Source of the DNA: JAVWGW01 sp036651575
GTDB lineage: Bacteria > Actinomycetota > Coriobacteriia > Coriobacteriales > Eggerthellaceae
Direction of reading: 5' to 3'
Length of the DNA stretch: 42,050 nucleotides
Assembly (NCBI GenBank): GCA_036651575.1
Contig: JAVVXN010000007.1
Span: 1-42,050, forward strand
This document shows, in pieces, positions 1 through 8,436 of this stretch. Position 1 is the stretch's first letter; each line of letters starts with the position of its first letter. Below the pieces are notes generated by a model. That model saw only the letters and a list, made by a program, of their open reading frames with translations, was not told the DNA's origin and searched no databases. Both the position numbers and the translations under genes were made by a program.

Positions 1-77
1 CTGAAGCTCTTGTCGGCTGTTTTCATAGTTGCCACCCCTCCTTTCGTTCCATAGGATTTACCGGATTCGTTTAGCAT
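1..77 (-). CDS. start of an unidentified gene (partial, runs off the window)
   Basis: Only the first 25 codons are visible. Two in-frame starts are possible. An ATG at 75-77 follows an AAAGGTGA ribosome-binding site. An ATG at 24-26 follows a much stronger AAAGGAGGGG site. The reading MLNESGKSYG...MKTADKSF is open to the window edge. The second site lies inside the longer reading, so either the protein starts internally or both forms are made. A tetranucleotide run (AAAG x4 on this strand, 87-102) directly precedes the first ribosome-binding site. The gene lies downstream of hypE in the same direction but beyond a terminator, so it is a separate transcription unit. A hydrogenase-related product would fit the context, but the visible residues do not show it. 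Confidence 0.6.
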   Translation of the reverse strand, partial: MLNESGKSYGTKGGVATMKTADKSF

Positions 78-575
78 GTGAATCACCTTTCTTTCTTTCT
101 TTAAAAGCTCATACCTCAATGGCCTTTTTGTCCTTGGCCGCACAGAGTCCACCCCTGTGGGTCTTGGCATTTTATGCCTTGTGCCAGTATAGGTGAACAA
201 ACACTCAGGGAAAAGACTCTATTTATGGAAAGCCCTCTTAATTGCCCTATCTTGACCCCTTTTCTTGGCAAATAAACACAGAAACACCGCGTTTTTTGGG
301 TATTGACAGCTTTTTTATGCAACAAAAACGGAGTTGCTCACCTCGCTGAATCAGATGGTGTACGCCGCAAGACGTAGTAAAACCGGCAAAAACCAAGCCA
401 AAATCAGGGCAAAATCGCGGGTTTAAAAGGTTTGAGAAAAGCTTAATCCGACCGGTGCACTTTCGCCGATTACCGGTCGTTTGGCAGGTTGTCTTGTCTT
501 CGGCTTGCACTAAAAGTGACCCGTCCTTTGACGTTTTGCCCAAAGCTTTAGCGGACGCGACAACCATAGGCGCAA
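78..575. other. long intergenic region and leader of the partial gene, no gene called
   Basis: About 500 bases without a convincing gene. Open frames here have no ribosome-binding site, and the longest one runs through the hypE terminator. On the minus strand it would be the leader of the gene starting at 77. It contains a GGCAT-AAA-ATGCC mini hairpin near 168-180 and a CACAG/CTGTG pairing just downstream. I saw no recognisable riboswitch and no clear promoter. Confidence 0.5.
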
Positions 576-615
576 TCGAAAATAAAGCAGCCGAAGCGTT
601 TGCCTCGGCTGCTTT
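576..615 (-). terminator. intrinsic terminator after hypE
   Basis: A perfect 11-bp stem (584-594 with 605-615, arm AAAGCAGCCGA) has a 10-nt loop. On the minus strand it is followed by a T-rich stretch (complement of 576-583). It lies 41 bases beyond the hypE stop and closes that unit. Confidence 0.85.
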
Positions 616-656
616 GCTACCGTTACCTGGTGTCTGATCGACGTGCGAATAGATTC

Positions 657-1679
657 TTAGCAAATGCGCGGCAGCTGCTCTCCGACAAGCATGTCAAGGA
701 TGCGAGTCGACCCAAACGCGGTGCGCAAAAACACCTTTGAGCCACGGCTGGGCTGGGCGGCGCTCACTTCGCCCACCACTGCCGCATCGGTGCCGTAAGG
801 GTTGGCACGCATGGCGGCCAAAGCGGCATCGGCTTCATCGGCGGCAACCACGCACACCATTTTGCCTTCGTTGGCAACCTGATACACATCGTAGCCCAGC
901 ATCTCGCACGCGCCCAACACGGCATCTTTCACGGGAATCGCCTCTTCGGCAACCGTGATATCAACCTGCGATTGCGCGGCCAGTTCGTTTAACGTGGAAG
1001 CCAGCCCTCCGCGCGTGGGATCGCGGAAGCAGCGGGTATGGGGTGCTGCAGCGATGGTTTCGGCAATCAGATGGTTTAAAGGGGCGGCATCGCTTTGCAG
1101 ATCCGCCTGAAAGCTTAAGTTTTCGCGGCAGCTCATGATGGTGATGCCGTGGTCGCCCAACGTGCCGCTGATAAGCACTTTGTCGCCCGGCTGGATCAGC
1201 GTGCCCGAAAGGTTGATGCCAGCAGAAATCACGCCCACCCCGCTGGTGTTAATAAAGATGCCGTCGCCGCTACCGCGATTGACCACCTTCGTGTCGCCCG
1301 TGACGATGCGTACGCCGGCTTCGCGCGCCACTTCGGCCATGGAGGCGCAGATGCGCCGCAGGCTTTCCATCGGAAAGCCCTCTTCCAAGATGAAACCGCA
1401 GCTGAGATAGAGCGGTGTCGCGCCGCTGGTGGCCACATCGTTGACGGTGCCGCACACGGCCAAACGGCCAATGTCGCCGCCGGGAAAGAAATGCGGGGTA
1501 ACCACGAAGCTGTCGGTAGAAAACGCCAAGCGCTGCTCCGGAGCGAAATCGGGCAACACGGCGGCGTCATCGCCGCGCAGCAGATCATCGTTGCCGTAGG
1601 CCTCGAAAAACACCTCGTCGATGATGCGCTTCATCATGGTGCCGCCGCTGCCGTGTCCAAGCAGTACTGTTTCGTCCAT
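657..1679 (-). CDS. hypE: HypE, [NiFe]-hydrogenase maturation protein (carbamoyl dehydratase)
   Basis: HypE takes a carbamoyl group from HypF onto its C-terminal cysteine, dehydrates it with ATP to a thiocyanate, and passes cyanide to the HypC/HypD complex that builds the Fe(CN)2CO centre of [NiFe] hydrogenases. The 340-aa protein has the usual family length. It opens with the glycine-rich GHGSGG segment, carries the PurM-like ATP-binding DDAAVLP segment near residue 38 and GDTK near 127, and ends in the diagnostic PRIC, whose last residue is the carrier cysteine. The start is an ATG with only a weak ribosome-binding site. It lies downstream of nikR on the same strand, separated by a strong hairpin, and no other hyp gene is visible, so the rest of the set must be elsewhere. 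A NiFe hydrogenase in the genome is inferred. Confidence 0.96.
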   Translation of the reverse strand: MDETVLLGHGSGGTMMKRIIDEVFFEAYGNDDLLRGDDAAVLPDFAPEQRLAFSTDSFVVTPHFFPGGDIGRLAVCGTVNDVATSGATPLYLSCGFILEEGFPMESLRRICASMAEVAREAGVRIVTGDTKVVNRGSGDGIFINTSGVGVISAGINLSGTLIQPGDKVLISGTLGDHGITIMSCRENLSFQADLQSDAAPLNHLIAETIAAAPHTRCFRDPTRGGLASTLNELAAQSQVDITVAEEAIPVKDAVLGACEMLGYDVYQVANEGKMVCVVAADEADAALAAMRANPYGTDAAVVGEVSAAQPSRGSKVFLRTAFGSTRILDMLVGEQLPRIC

Positions 1680-1725
1680 TGTTTATTGCCTACCTTTGCG
1701 ACGTCGGTTGAAAACTTACCCTATG

Positions 1726-1788
1726 AAAAGCCCCGATCCTTCGGTCGCTTACGCCCAAAACGGCAACGGGTGTAGCGAAGCATCGGGG
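1726..1788 (-). terminator. long hairpin, probable terminator or attenuator between nikR and hypE
   Basis: Arms 1731-1743 and 1776-1788 pair over 13 positions with one mismatch (CCCCGAT.CTTCG). Pairing continues imperfectly inward (TCGCTtACgCCC against its partner). On the minus strand it follows the nikR stop codon immediately and is followed by CTTTTC. Whether it stops transcription fully or lets some through to hypE cannot be told from sequence. Confidence 0.6.
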
Positions 1789-2211
1789 TTAAATGTGCGT
1801 GCCCGTGGTGGTCAGCACGAGGCGACCGGTTTTGACGCCCTTGGTGCCCAAAATCTTGTTGGCCACATCTTGCACCAGACCCGTTTCGCCGCGCAGCACG
1901 ATAACCTCCAGGCAATTGTGCTGGTCTAGGTGCACGTGCATCGACGAAATGATGTGCTCGAAGTAGTCGTGCTGGATATCGTGCAGCTTGTCCTGCAAAT
2001 CGCTGGCGTGATGGTCGAACACGATGGTCAGCGTGCCCATGACCACCGCCCCCGGCGTGGCACATTCCTCTTCCACCAGCGCATCGCGCACCAGATCGCG
2101 CACGACTTCACTGCGGTTTTTAGCCAGACCGCGGCGGGCGACCAAATGGTCGAATTGCATCAGCAAGTCTTCGGGCATCGCAACCGAAAAGCGCATAAGT
2201 TCTTGCGTCAT
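1789..2211 (-). CDS. nikR: NikR, nickel-responsive transcription regulator
   Basis: This 140-aa protein has the two-domain NikR architecture. An N-terminal ribbon-helix-helix DNA-binding segment (MRFSVAMPEDLL...NRSEVVRDLVRDAL, about residues 7-48) is followed by an ACT-like nickel-binding domain. The canonical nickel ligands are visible in the stretch HDYFEHIISSMHVHLDQHNC: a histidine before the central helix, the HVH pair and the HNC cysteine. In other bacteria NikR represses nickel uptake when nickel is sufficient, which fits the neighbouring hypE. The gene starts 6 bases after the stop codon of the 84-aa gene upstream, so the two are almost certainly cotranscribed. No GTATGA-N16-TCATAC operator of the E. 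coli type was found nearby. Confidence 0.95.
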   Translation of the reverse strand: MTQELMRFSVAMPEDLLMQFDHLVARRGLAKNRSEVVRDLVRDALVEEECATPGAVVMGTLTIVFDHHASDLQDKLHDIQHDYFEHIISSMHVHLDQHNCLEVIVLRGETGLVQDVANKILGTKGVKTGRLVLTTTGTHI

Positions 2212-2217
2212 GGCGAC

Positions 2218-2472
2218 CTAGACCAAGCTGACGGTCACACCGGATGTGGAAGACGCGTCTTTGTCGACGGCATCTTGCGCATCGGTCAGAAGCGCGCGAG
2301 CTTCGTCGAGCAGGCCTTGGATTTCCTTGAGCGCCTGGGCGGTTTGCGCATAGCCCGAATCGTCGGCGGTGTGATAGAGCTTGTGGGTCCAACGGCGATT
2401 GAGCGCAATCTGGTCGTCCATCTGTTCGAGCATCAACTTATATTGACCGGTATTGATTCCGTTTGTGCACAT
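2218..2472 (-). CDS. small helical protein of unknown function, partner of nikR
   Basis: 84 residues with a good AAAGGA ribosome-binding site 6 bases before the ATG. The middle (about residues 10-72) is predicted helical and rich in Gln, Ala, Leu and Asp (QMDDQIALNRRWTHKLYH, then ALKEIQGLLDEARALL), probably a two-helix bundle. There is no signal peptide or membrane segment. Two histidines and one N-terminal cysteine are present but form no recognised metal site. It is the first gene of a two-gene unit with nikR (6-bp spacing), which suggests a link to metal response. I do not recognise the family. Confidence 0.8.
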   Translation of the reverse strand: MCTNGINTGQYKLMLEQMDDQIALNRRWTHKLYHTADDSGYAQTAQALKEIQGLLDEARALLTDAQDAVDKDASSTSGVTVSLV

Positions 2473-2585
2473 GGCAATCCTTTCGTAGATCCGGCTATCG
2501 TTTGTTCAGTTATATCCTTTGCGAAAGCGAATGTCCATGCAGGAGTGTGACTTTCCGCGCGAAAAGTATTATTCCTCAACCGACG

Positions 2586-2625
2586 GTGAAAGGATGCGAG
2601 CCCGAGCGAACGCGAAGCATCGGAG
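2586..2625 (-). terminator. possible hairpin terminator after the phosphohexomutase gene
   Basis: Just past the stop codon at 2633 the minus strand can pair GATGC with GCATC around a GC-rich interior and is followed by CTTTC. The stem is weak. It shares the sequence CGAAGCATCGG(A/G)GTT with the hairpin after nikR, which is why it is recorded. Confidence 0.3.
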
Positions 2626-2632
2626 TTTGCGG

Positions 2633-4045
2633 TTATGCGGTGACGATGGCCGCGGCGGCATCGAGGAGCGCATCGACTTCTTCCATGGTGGCGGCTTCGG
2701 CGTAGATGCGCACGAGCGGTTCGGTACCGGAGGGGCGCATCATAACCCACGCGTCGCCTTCAAGCGAAAACTTCACGCCGTCGCGACGGTCGATAGCGAC
2801 CACCTTTTTCCCACAAAATGCCGCCTCGGTTGAGGTGGGCACGATCACGGTGCGGAAGTTTTCCATCTGCGCTTCGGTGATGGAGAGGCCGCGGCGGGCA
2901 AACTCAAGCTTGCCAAGGGTGTCGCACATATCTTGGACCAGCTGGCCTAAGCTCATGTGGCGCTGCGCCATCGTTTCGGCCAAAAGCAAGGCCATCAGCA
3001 GGCCGTCGCGCTCCATAACGTGACCGGGGATGCCGATGCCGCCGGATTCTTCGCCGCCGATCATGACATCTCCCGCTTCCATTTCGGCATAGATCCACTT
3101 GAAACCAACCGGGGTGCTGGTCAGCTCGAGGCCCAGTCGCTTGCACTGACGCGCGAGCAGGGCCGAAGCGGTGATGGTGGAAACCACGCGGCCGTGTAAA
3201 CCCTTGTCTTCGGCCAGATGAGCCACAAGCAGCGTGATGATGCGGTGCGGGTTCACGAAGTTGCCGTGTTCGTCGACCGCGCCGATACGGTCGGCATCGC
3301 CGTCGTTGATGAAACACGCGTCATAGCCCAGCTCGACCACTTTCGCCATACCGCGATCGATCCAGGGCGGGATGGGCTCGGGATGCAAGCCATCAAAGGT
3401 GGGATCTGCAGCGTTGTTGATTTCGCACACTTCAACGCCCAGGTCGCGCAACAATCCAGCAAGATGGCCGCGGCCGGCGCCGTAGAGCGGATCGACGACG
3501 ACACGCAGGTGGGCGGCGGCAATCGCGTCGATGTCAACGCGCTGCTTTAAGGCGGCAAGGTAGGGCGTGATCAGGTCAACTTCGGTGAAGGTGCCCCGGG
3601 CAGCCGGAGCGCCTTCGGGCAAAACCGCCTCGACGCGATCGGTGAATTCTTTGGATGAAGCGCCGCCATCGGCCATGCGCAGTTTGACGCCTAAGTATTC
3701 AGCCGGGTTGTGGCTGCTGGTCAACATGATGCCCCCGATTGCGCGGGGGTCTTGCGCGACCGACCAGCACAGAGCCGGGGTCGGGCAATAGTCGCGGGAC
3801 AGCTTGACGGTGAAGCCCGCCGCTGCGGCGACGGCGGCAGCCAGCTGGGCATAGGCATGGGCGTTTTGGCGGCAGTCGTGCCCGATGATCAGCGTGTCGG
3901 CATCGGCCAGGTCGGGGTTTGCATCACGTTCTTCCTGAAAGATCTGCGCTGCGGCGCACACCGCGCGCACCAGGTTTTCTTCAGTAAAGTCTTCGCCGAT
4001 GATGGCGCGCCAACCGTCAGTTCCGAAATGAATCGCTTCAGCCAT
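2633..4045 (-). CDS. phosphoglucomutase/phosphomannomutase family protein (alpha-D-phosphohexomutase)
   Basis: Cytosolic enzyme that interconverts 1- and 6-phosphohexoses through a phosphoserine intermediate, supplying sugar nucleotides for the envelope. The 470-aa protein shows all four family landmarks: the active-site serine in TSSHNP (Ser111), the metal-binding loop DGDADRIG near residue 244, the sugar-binding loop EESGGIG, and the C-terminal phosphate-binding RPSGTEPLVRIYAE. The N-terminus (FGTDGWRA) is also typical. The ATG follows an AAAGGTGA ribosome-binding site. Substrate (glucose, mannose or glucosamine phosphate) cannot be decided by eye; the motif order is closest to the phosphoglucomutase/phosphomannomutase group, and GlmM is less likely. 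It stands alone between the S41-like gene and the nikR unit. Confidence 0.93.
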   Translation of the reverse strand: MAEAIHFGTDGWRAIIGEDFTEENLVRAVCAAAQIFQEERDANPDLADADTLIIGHDCRQNAHAYAQLAAAVAAAAGFTVKLSRDYCPTPALCWSVAQDPRAIGGIMLTSSHNPAEYLGVKLRMADGGASSKEFTDRVEAVLPEGAPAARGTFTEVDLITPYLAALKQRVDIDAIAAAHLRVVVDPLYGAGRGHLAGLLRDLGVEVCEINNAADPTFDGLHPEPIPPWIDRGMAKVVELGYDACFINDGDADRIGAVDEHGNFVNPHRIITLLVAHLAEDKGLHGRVVSTITASALLARQCKRLGLELTSTPVGFKWIYAEMEAGDVMIGGEESGGIGIPGHVMERDGLLMALLLAETMAQRHMSLGQLVQDMCDTLGKLEFARRGLSITEAQMENFRTVIVPTSTEAAFCGKKVVAIDRRDGVKFSLEGDAWVMMRPSGTEPLVRIYAEAATMEEVDALLDAAAAIVTA

Positions 4046-4078
4046 GATTCACCTTTCAGCCACAAGGGCTTTTGTCAG

Positions 4079-4143
4079 CTGCGGGCGGCCCATCCGGCGC
4101 GCCCGCAGAATATTCGATTCGTTGCACAAACCCGTTTATTATA
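4079..4143 (-). promoter_or_regulatory. candidate promoter (-10 TATAAT) and hairpin ahead of the phosphohexomutase gene
   Basis: A perfect TATAAT lies at 4138-4143 on the minus strand, about 95 bases before the start codon; no good -35 is visible. In the leader an 8-bp GC-rich stem (4079-4086 with 4101-4108, CTGCGGGC) sits about 34 bases before the ATG. The hairpin lacks a T-run, so it is not an obvious terminator. Confidence 0.35.
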
Positions 4144-4230
4144 GCCGCCACAGTGCCCAAAGACACCAAGCGTGACAGAATTGTAGCCAAAACAAGCTTC
4201 GCTGCCCGGTCGGTTGTTCGCCTGACTTCC

Positions 4231-5532
4231 CTATAAAGCCTTTGCTTGGGCGCAGATGAGGTCTTGTGTGCATTCTTGCGGTGTAAACGGCACCAGGGTG
4301 TCGGGGGCAAGCCCGCACTCCAAAATGCCGCACCCTTCATGGGCGGCCGCCGTTTTCCCCATAGGATAGACCAGTGAAAATTGCTCGGTCAGCGCAACCG
4401 CGATCAAATTCCGATAATCGGAACCACCGCGCGTCGCTCGGCCCACGCAGCTCACCTTCCCGCAACCCTGTTCGCGGGCCTGCTGCGCGATCGCCACCAC
4501 CTGTTCACCCACACCGCTGGTATAGACGTCGGTCAGCAAAAACGTGTACTGATTTTCGGGCGCTGCAGCAAACAGCAAGGGCTCTTCGTATTCCACTTCC
4601 TTGACAAATCCCTTACCGGCACAGCTGGTCACCTGGTCTATTTCTGCCTGGATCGACGCTTTACCCGCCTCATCGCTGGTCTGCGCCAAGCGCTTCAACT
4701 GCGCACGTCGCATCCGCGCGTTGTGTTCTGAGTAACGGGTGTACACCGTTGTCGGCCCCATCAGATCCCGCAGATTTACTTCGCGGTTGAAAAACAGCGT
4801 CAGCAAGGCATACGCATTGCCCAACATCCCTTCGGAAACATCGCGCACATCGACGATGACGCGGGTGGCCTGGCTCACCTCGGCGGCGTGCTGCTGCAAA
4901 AGCGTCTGAGCCGAATCATCCACAAAATGATGAAATGTCAGCACGACCACGACCTCATCGGTTTCCGTATCGGTATAGGTGGTAAACGTGGGCTCCCGCA
5001 AGCTTTCGACCAGCCCTTTTTCGGGAAAGGTTGCAAGCTGCACCAGCTCACGCGTGCCATCGGCATGGCGCACCAAAACCTCAGTGCAGCGCGCCACGAC
5101 CGCATCCCACAGCTGACGATCGGGTTCGCAGCCGTCAAACGGACTGTCGATCTCGTGCTCGAGGTGGTCGAAAAGGGTGCGGCCATCAAGCTGCATCAAC
5201 ACATCGCCGCAGGTAAATCGCGTATCTTCACCTACCCGCACCACCACCAGTTCGTCGCCGAAGCGGCGAGACGAAAACCCGCAGGTGCTCGGTTGCCAAT
5301 CTGCGGTATCGTTGGCCAAAAAAAACACGTTGGGATCGTGCAGCGTGGCAAGATACGCCGTCACATACCCCGCAAACTTCGTATCATCGAGCTGATCCGC
5401 CTGCGCTGCCGCGGCGATCGCGTCCAACCACGGTTGCGGGTTGTTCTTCGGAGCGCACTCAGGCCACCCTGCATAGTCGTTTTCGAGAATCTGCACAATC
5501 GCTCGCGAGATGAGTTCATAGCTTTGAGCCAT
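4231..5532 (-). CDS. S41-like (C-terminal processing peptidase-type) protein
   Basis: 433 residues, start ATG with a GGGGGG ribosome-binding site. The C-terminal half resembles the S41/crotonase-like fold: VIVDVRDVSEGMLGNAYALL matches the usual 'ilDLRgN.GG' strand, FLLTDVYTSGVGEQVV matches the nucleophile-serine segment (TSGVGE in place of the usual SASE), and VGRATRGGSDY matches the lysine-containing 'GekTfGkg' segment. No lysine is present there (R-A-T-R), so the Ser-Lys dyad may be incomplete. The middle (about residues 85-165: FGDELVVVRV, GDVLMQLDGR) looks like a PDZ-type segment. No signal peptide or membrane helix is seen, which is unusual for the family. It may be an inactive or cytosolic member. 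The substrate is unknown. Confidence 0.75.
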   Translation of the reverse strand: MAQSYELISRAIVQILENDYAGWPECAPKNNPQPWLDAIAAAAQADQLDDTKFAGYVTAYLATLHDPNVFFLANDTADWQPSTCGFSSRRFGDELVVVRVGEDTRFTCGDVLMQLDGRTLFDHLEHEIDSPFDGCEPDRQLWDAVVARCTEVLVRHADGTRELVQLATFPEKGLVESLREPTFTTYTDTETDEVVVVLTFHHFVDDSAQTLLQQHAAEVSQATRVIVDVRDVSEGMLGNAYALLTLFFNREVNLRDLMGPTTVYTRYSEHNARMRRAQLKRLAQTSDEAGKASIQAEIDQVTSCAGKGFVKEVEYEEPLLFAAAPENQYTFLLTDVYTSGVGEQVVAIAQQAREQGCGKVSCVGRATRGGSDYRNLIAVALTEQFSLVYPMGKTAAAHEGCGILECGLAPDTLVPFTPQECTQDLICAQAKAL

Positions 5533-5611
5533 TTTTTACCCCCCTGCTTTCGGTGACAAGCCTTGATCGCTCCATTATACGAAAAAAAGAGGCTTTCGGG
5601 TTGCTTTCCCA

Positions 5612-5654
5612 CCGGGCAAAGAAAGCACAAAGGCCGTCGGGGGAGACGGCCTTT
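5612..5654 (-). terminator. intrinsic terminator after the ABC transporter gene
   Basis: A perfect 10-bp stem AAAGGCCGTC (5629-5638 with 5645-5654) has a 6-nt loop. On the minus strand it is followed by a T-rich but interrupted tail. It lies between the ABC transporter stop at 5773 and the S41-like gene. Confidence 0.75.
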
Positions 5655-5772
5655 GCTGAAACGAGAAGGCAAGAGGAGTTGCCAAGGGATAACAAGGAAA
5701 TAATACTCCTTAGACTATTCTTTAGCAAGGATAATCTCACGTTTTTTGCCCGACTCCGCGCCGCAGGGTGTT

Positions 5773-8436
5773 CTACTCGCTCCGCAGTGCGGTGACCGGG
5801 TCTTTTTTGGCGGCCATCTTCGAGGGAACCAACCCGCCGATCAAGGTCAGCACCGTAGAGATCGCAATCAGGATGCCGGCGGCAGCCCACGGCAGAGACG
5901 CGACGCCGGAAATTCCGGTGATGCTTTCAATCACCATGTTGAGGGGAATGTTGAGCAGCACGGTGACCAGAACGCCCAAAACGCCCGAAGCCAGCCCGAT
6001 CAAAAACGTTTCCGCGTTAAACACGTGACTGATATCTTTTTTGCTGGCACCGATCGAGCGCAGGATGCCGATTTCCTTCGTGCGCTCAAGCACGCTGATG
6101 TAGGTGATGATGCCGATCATGATCGAAGAGACCACCAACGAAATCGCGACAAAGGCAATAAGGATATAGCTGATGGCATTGATGATGTTGGTCACCGACG
6201 ACATCATGGTTCCCACGATGTCGGAATAGTGCACCACCTTGTCTTCGTTGCCGGAATCCTGCATCGCTTTGTTATGGTCTGTGATGATGGTGTCGATCTG
6301 GGCTTTCGCTTCAAAATCGAGGGGGTATATGCTGATGGTCGCCGGCACCTCAAGATCGGCCACGCCAAGTTTTTTCAGGTTGCCGTCCAAGGTCGCGTTA
6401 TTGGCACGGGTGCGCATCTGCTTTTGGAACGTTGCCGCAATCTGGTCATCACTCATGCCGGCAGCCTTCATCTGCATCAGGTATGCCTGCATACTGGCGG
6501 CCTGATCGGGCGGCAGTTTCGCCATGTAATCGGAAATATCCTGCATCGTCAGCACAACATCTTTGTCGTCGGTCATAAACGGTACGCCCGTGAAGATGTC
6601 CGTTTTCTCATCCGCCCGCTGATCCGCAACGATGGGCGCCGAGGCAACTTGGCCGATCAGGTGCTCCATCAAATCGCTCGAATACATGACGTATCCCCAC
6701 GTATTGGCAGAACCGCTCGCTTCATCGCCAGCCTCCACGATGCCGACAACCTTCACCGTCGTACCCTGCGCCACCGCGCGCTTCATGAAATCTTCGTCTT
6801 CGGATTTATCTTCCCAGATACCCCCATTTTTCTCGTAAAACGCCGGCGTGGGCACCATTTTGAATTCCAGGCCCATGATGTCATCGTAGGAATATTCTTC
6901 CGGCTGTGCCGCCTCGACCTTTTCACCGCGCAGGGCACCATCCATCATTTCTTTGAGTTGGGCATCGTCTTTCAAGCCCAGCGCATACAGCGTGTAATCG
7001 GAAATGCGGCCATTGGCATCAAGCACCACGACCACCTCATCGTAGTTTTCGGGCATATGCCCCGCCACAACCGGGTATTCGCGGCTTACCAGCTCTGCGT
7101 TGTCAAGCATCTGCGTCCACACGTCGTAGCCGGTACCCATCGACGACATCATTTCGGCCTGGGCCGTTCCTTCCCCGCCCGTTGAAAACCCGATGCTGTC
7201 CATCACGGTTGAAGGATTTACCTGGTGGATGCCATCTTTGGTATCAACGTTGAAAATATTGAGCGTCGTTTTGTAATCGTACTGGATATCATTGGTCAAA
7301 CGATCGATGTCACCCGGATTGGTTTCGAGCCAGGTTTTGATATCCCGCATGTCATTTTTATTCGCGTCGTTGGCAATCGAAGAAATCATGCCGGAAATGA
7401 TGTTGTTACTTTCGATAGACGTGGCACCTTCGCGCTTGTCACCGGTCCCCTTCATGCCCATCATCGTCGACATCATGGTGGAGGAATCAACCGAGGTCGA
7501 CTGGATGGAAAGCGGGTAGTTGGACAAGGTGCTTTCTTCGGTATCGTTGATGTAGTTTTGCGCGCCGGAAGAAAGGGAAAGGATCAGCGCGATGCCGATG
7601 ATGCCGATACTGCCCGCAAACGCGGTCAAAAGCGTGCGGCCCTTCTTCGTCATCAGGTTGTTGAGGGAAAGCGCAAAGGCCGTCAGCAGGCTCATCGAAG
7701 TCTTTTTGATGCGCCCCGCATAAGAAATGCGCGCGGCGGTGATTTCGGATTCGCTGGCATCGAAGGGATGCGAATCGCCCTGCACCTCGCCATCAAGCAG
7801 ATAGATGATGCGTGTGGCATACTGTTCGGCCAGTTCAGGGTTGTGCGTAACCATAATAACCAGGCGGTCTTTGGCGACGTTTTTGAGAATTTCCATAATC
7901 TGCGTAGAGGTGTGCGTATCCAGCGCGCCCGTTGGCTCATCGGCCAAAATGATATCGGGGTCGTTGACCAAAGCGCGAGCGATTGCCACGCGCTGCATCT
8001 GGCCGCCGCTCATCTGGTTGGGTTTTTTATGCAGCTGGTCTCCCAACCCCACCTCTTCAAGCGCCTTGGCCGCACGCGCGCGGCGCTCTTCTAACGACAC
8101 GCCGGAAAGCGTAAGTGCTAATTCGACATTGGAAAGCACGCTTTGGTGTGGGATGAGGTTATAGCTTTGGAAGACGAAGCCCACGCTGTGATTGCGATAG
8201 GCATCCCAATCCTTGTCTTGGTACTGCGTCGTAGAAGTACCGTTGATGACCAAATCGCCACTGCTGTAGTGGTCAAGACCACCCACGATATTGAGCAGCG
8301 TCGTCTTGCCGCAGCCGGAAGGCCCCAGCACAGCCACGAACTCGTTGCCACGAAACTGCAGGTCGATTCCCTTGAGGGCATGGACGGTTTCATCCCCGGT
8401 CACATACTCTTTTTTGATATTCTTCAGTTCAAGCAC
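5773..8436 (-). CDS. ABC transporter, ATP-binding domain fused to MacB/FtsX-type permease
   Basis: A single polypeptide of about 887 aa. The N-terminal ATPase carries Walker A GPSGCGKTT, Q-loop FQSYNLIPH, signature SGGQMQRVAIARAL, Walker B IILADEPTGALD and the switch VTHNPE. A membrane helix follows (near KKGRTLLTAFAGSIGIIGIALIL), then a large extracytoplasmic region of about 350 aa, then three C-terminal helices with the FtsX motif (VLERTKEIGILRSIGASKKDI). This is the MacB/LolCDE-like mechanotransmission type, in which the ATPase drives an external domain rather than moving a solute across the membrane. I prefer the GTG at 8436 (reading VLELKNIKKEY, with an AGGG site). An upstream in-frame GTG at 8487 would add 17 residues but has a poorly spaced ribosome-binding site. 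Substrate unknown. Confidence 0.93.
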   Translation of the reverse strand: MLELKNIKKEYVTGDETVHALKGIDLQFRGNEFVAVLGPSGCGKTTLLNIVGGLDHYSSGDLVINGTSTTQYQDKDWDAYRNHSVGFVFQSYNLIPHQSVLSNVELALTLSGVSLEERRARAAKALEEVGLGDQLHKKPNQMSGGQMQRVAIARALVNDPDIILADEPTGALDTHTSTQIMEILKNVAKDRLVIMVTHNPELAEQYATRIIYLLDGEVQGDSHPFDASESEITAARISYAGRIKKTSMSLLTAFALSLNNLMTKKGRTLLTAFAGSIGIIGIALILSLSSGAQNYINDTEESTLSNYPLSIQSTSVDSSTMMSTMMGMKGTGDKREGATSIESNNIISGMISSIANDANKNDMRDIKTWLETNPGDIDRLTNDIQYDYKTTLNIFNVDTKDGIHQVNPSTVMDSIGFSTGGEGTAQAEMMSSMGTGYDVWTQMLDNAELVSREYPVVAGHMPENYDEVVVVLDANGRISDYTLYALGLKDDAQLKEMMDGALRGEKVEAAQPEEYSYDDIMGLEFKMVPTPAFYEKNGGIWEDKSEDEDFMKRAVAQGTTVKVVGIVEAGDEASGSANTWGYVMYSSDLMEHLIGQVASAPIVADQRADEKTDIFTGVPFMTDDKDVVLTMQDISDYMAKLPPDQAASMQAYLMQMKAAGMSDDQIAATFQKQMRTRANNATLDGNLKKLGVADLEVPATISIYPLDFEAKAQIDTIITDHNKAMQDSGNEDKVVHYSDIVGTMMSSVTNIINAISYILIAFVAISLVVSSIMIGIITYISVLERTKEIGILRSIGASKKDISHVFNAETFLIGLASGVLGVLVTVLLNIPLNMVIESITGISGVASLPWAAAGILIAISTVLTLIGGLVPSKMAAKKDPVTALRSE

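Noticed and set aside
109..114. TCATAC as half of a NikR operator
   Set aside because: The partner GTATGA is absent at the expected 16-base distance on either side.
247..663. 138-codon minus-strand open frame after hypE
   Set aside because: It begins with TTG without a ribosome-binding site, overlaps the hypE end and runs straight through the hypE terminator; the composition does not look coding.
5746..7185. 479-codon plus-strand frame opposite the ABC transporter
   Set aside because: It is the antisense shadow of a clearly recognised gene, and its His/Arg-rich composition is typical of such shadows. The same holds for 7225-8094, 1149-1775 and 1930-2550.
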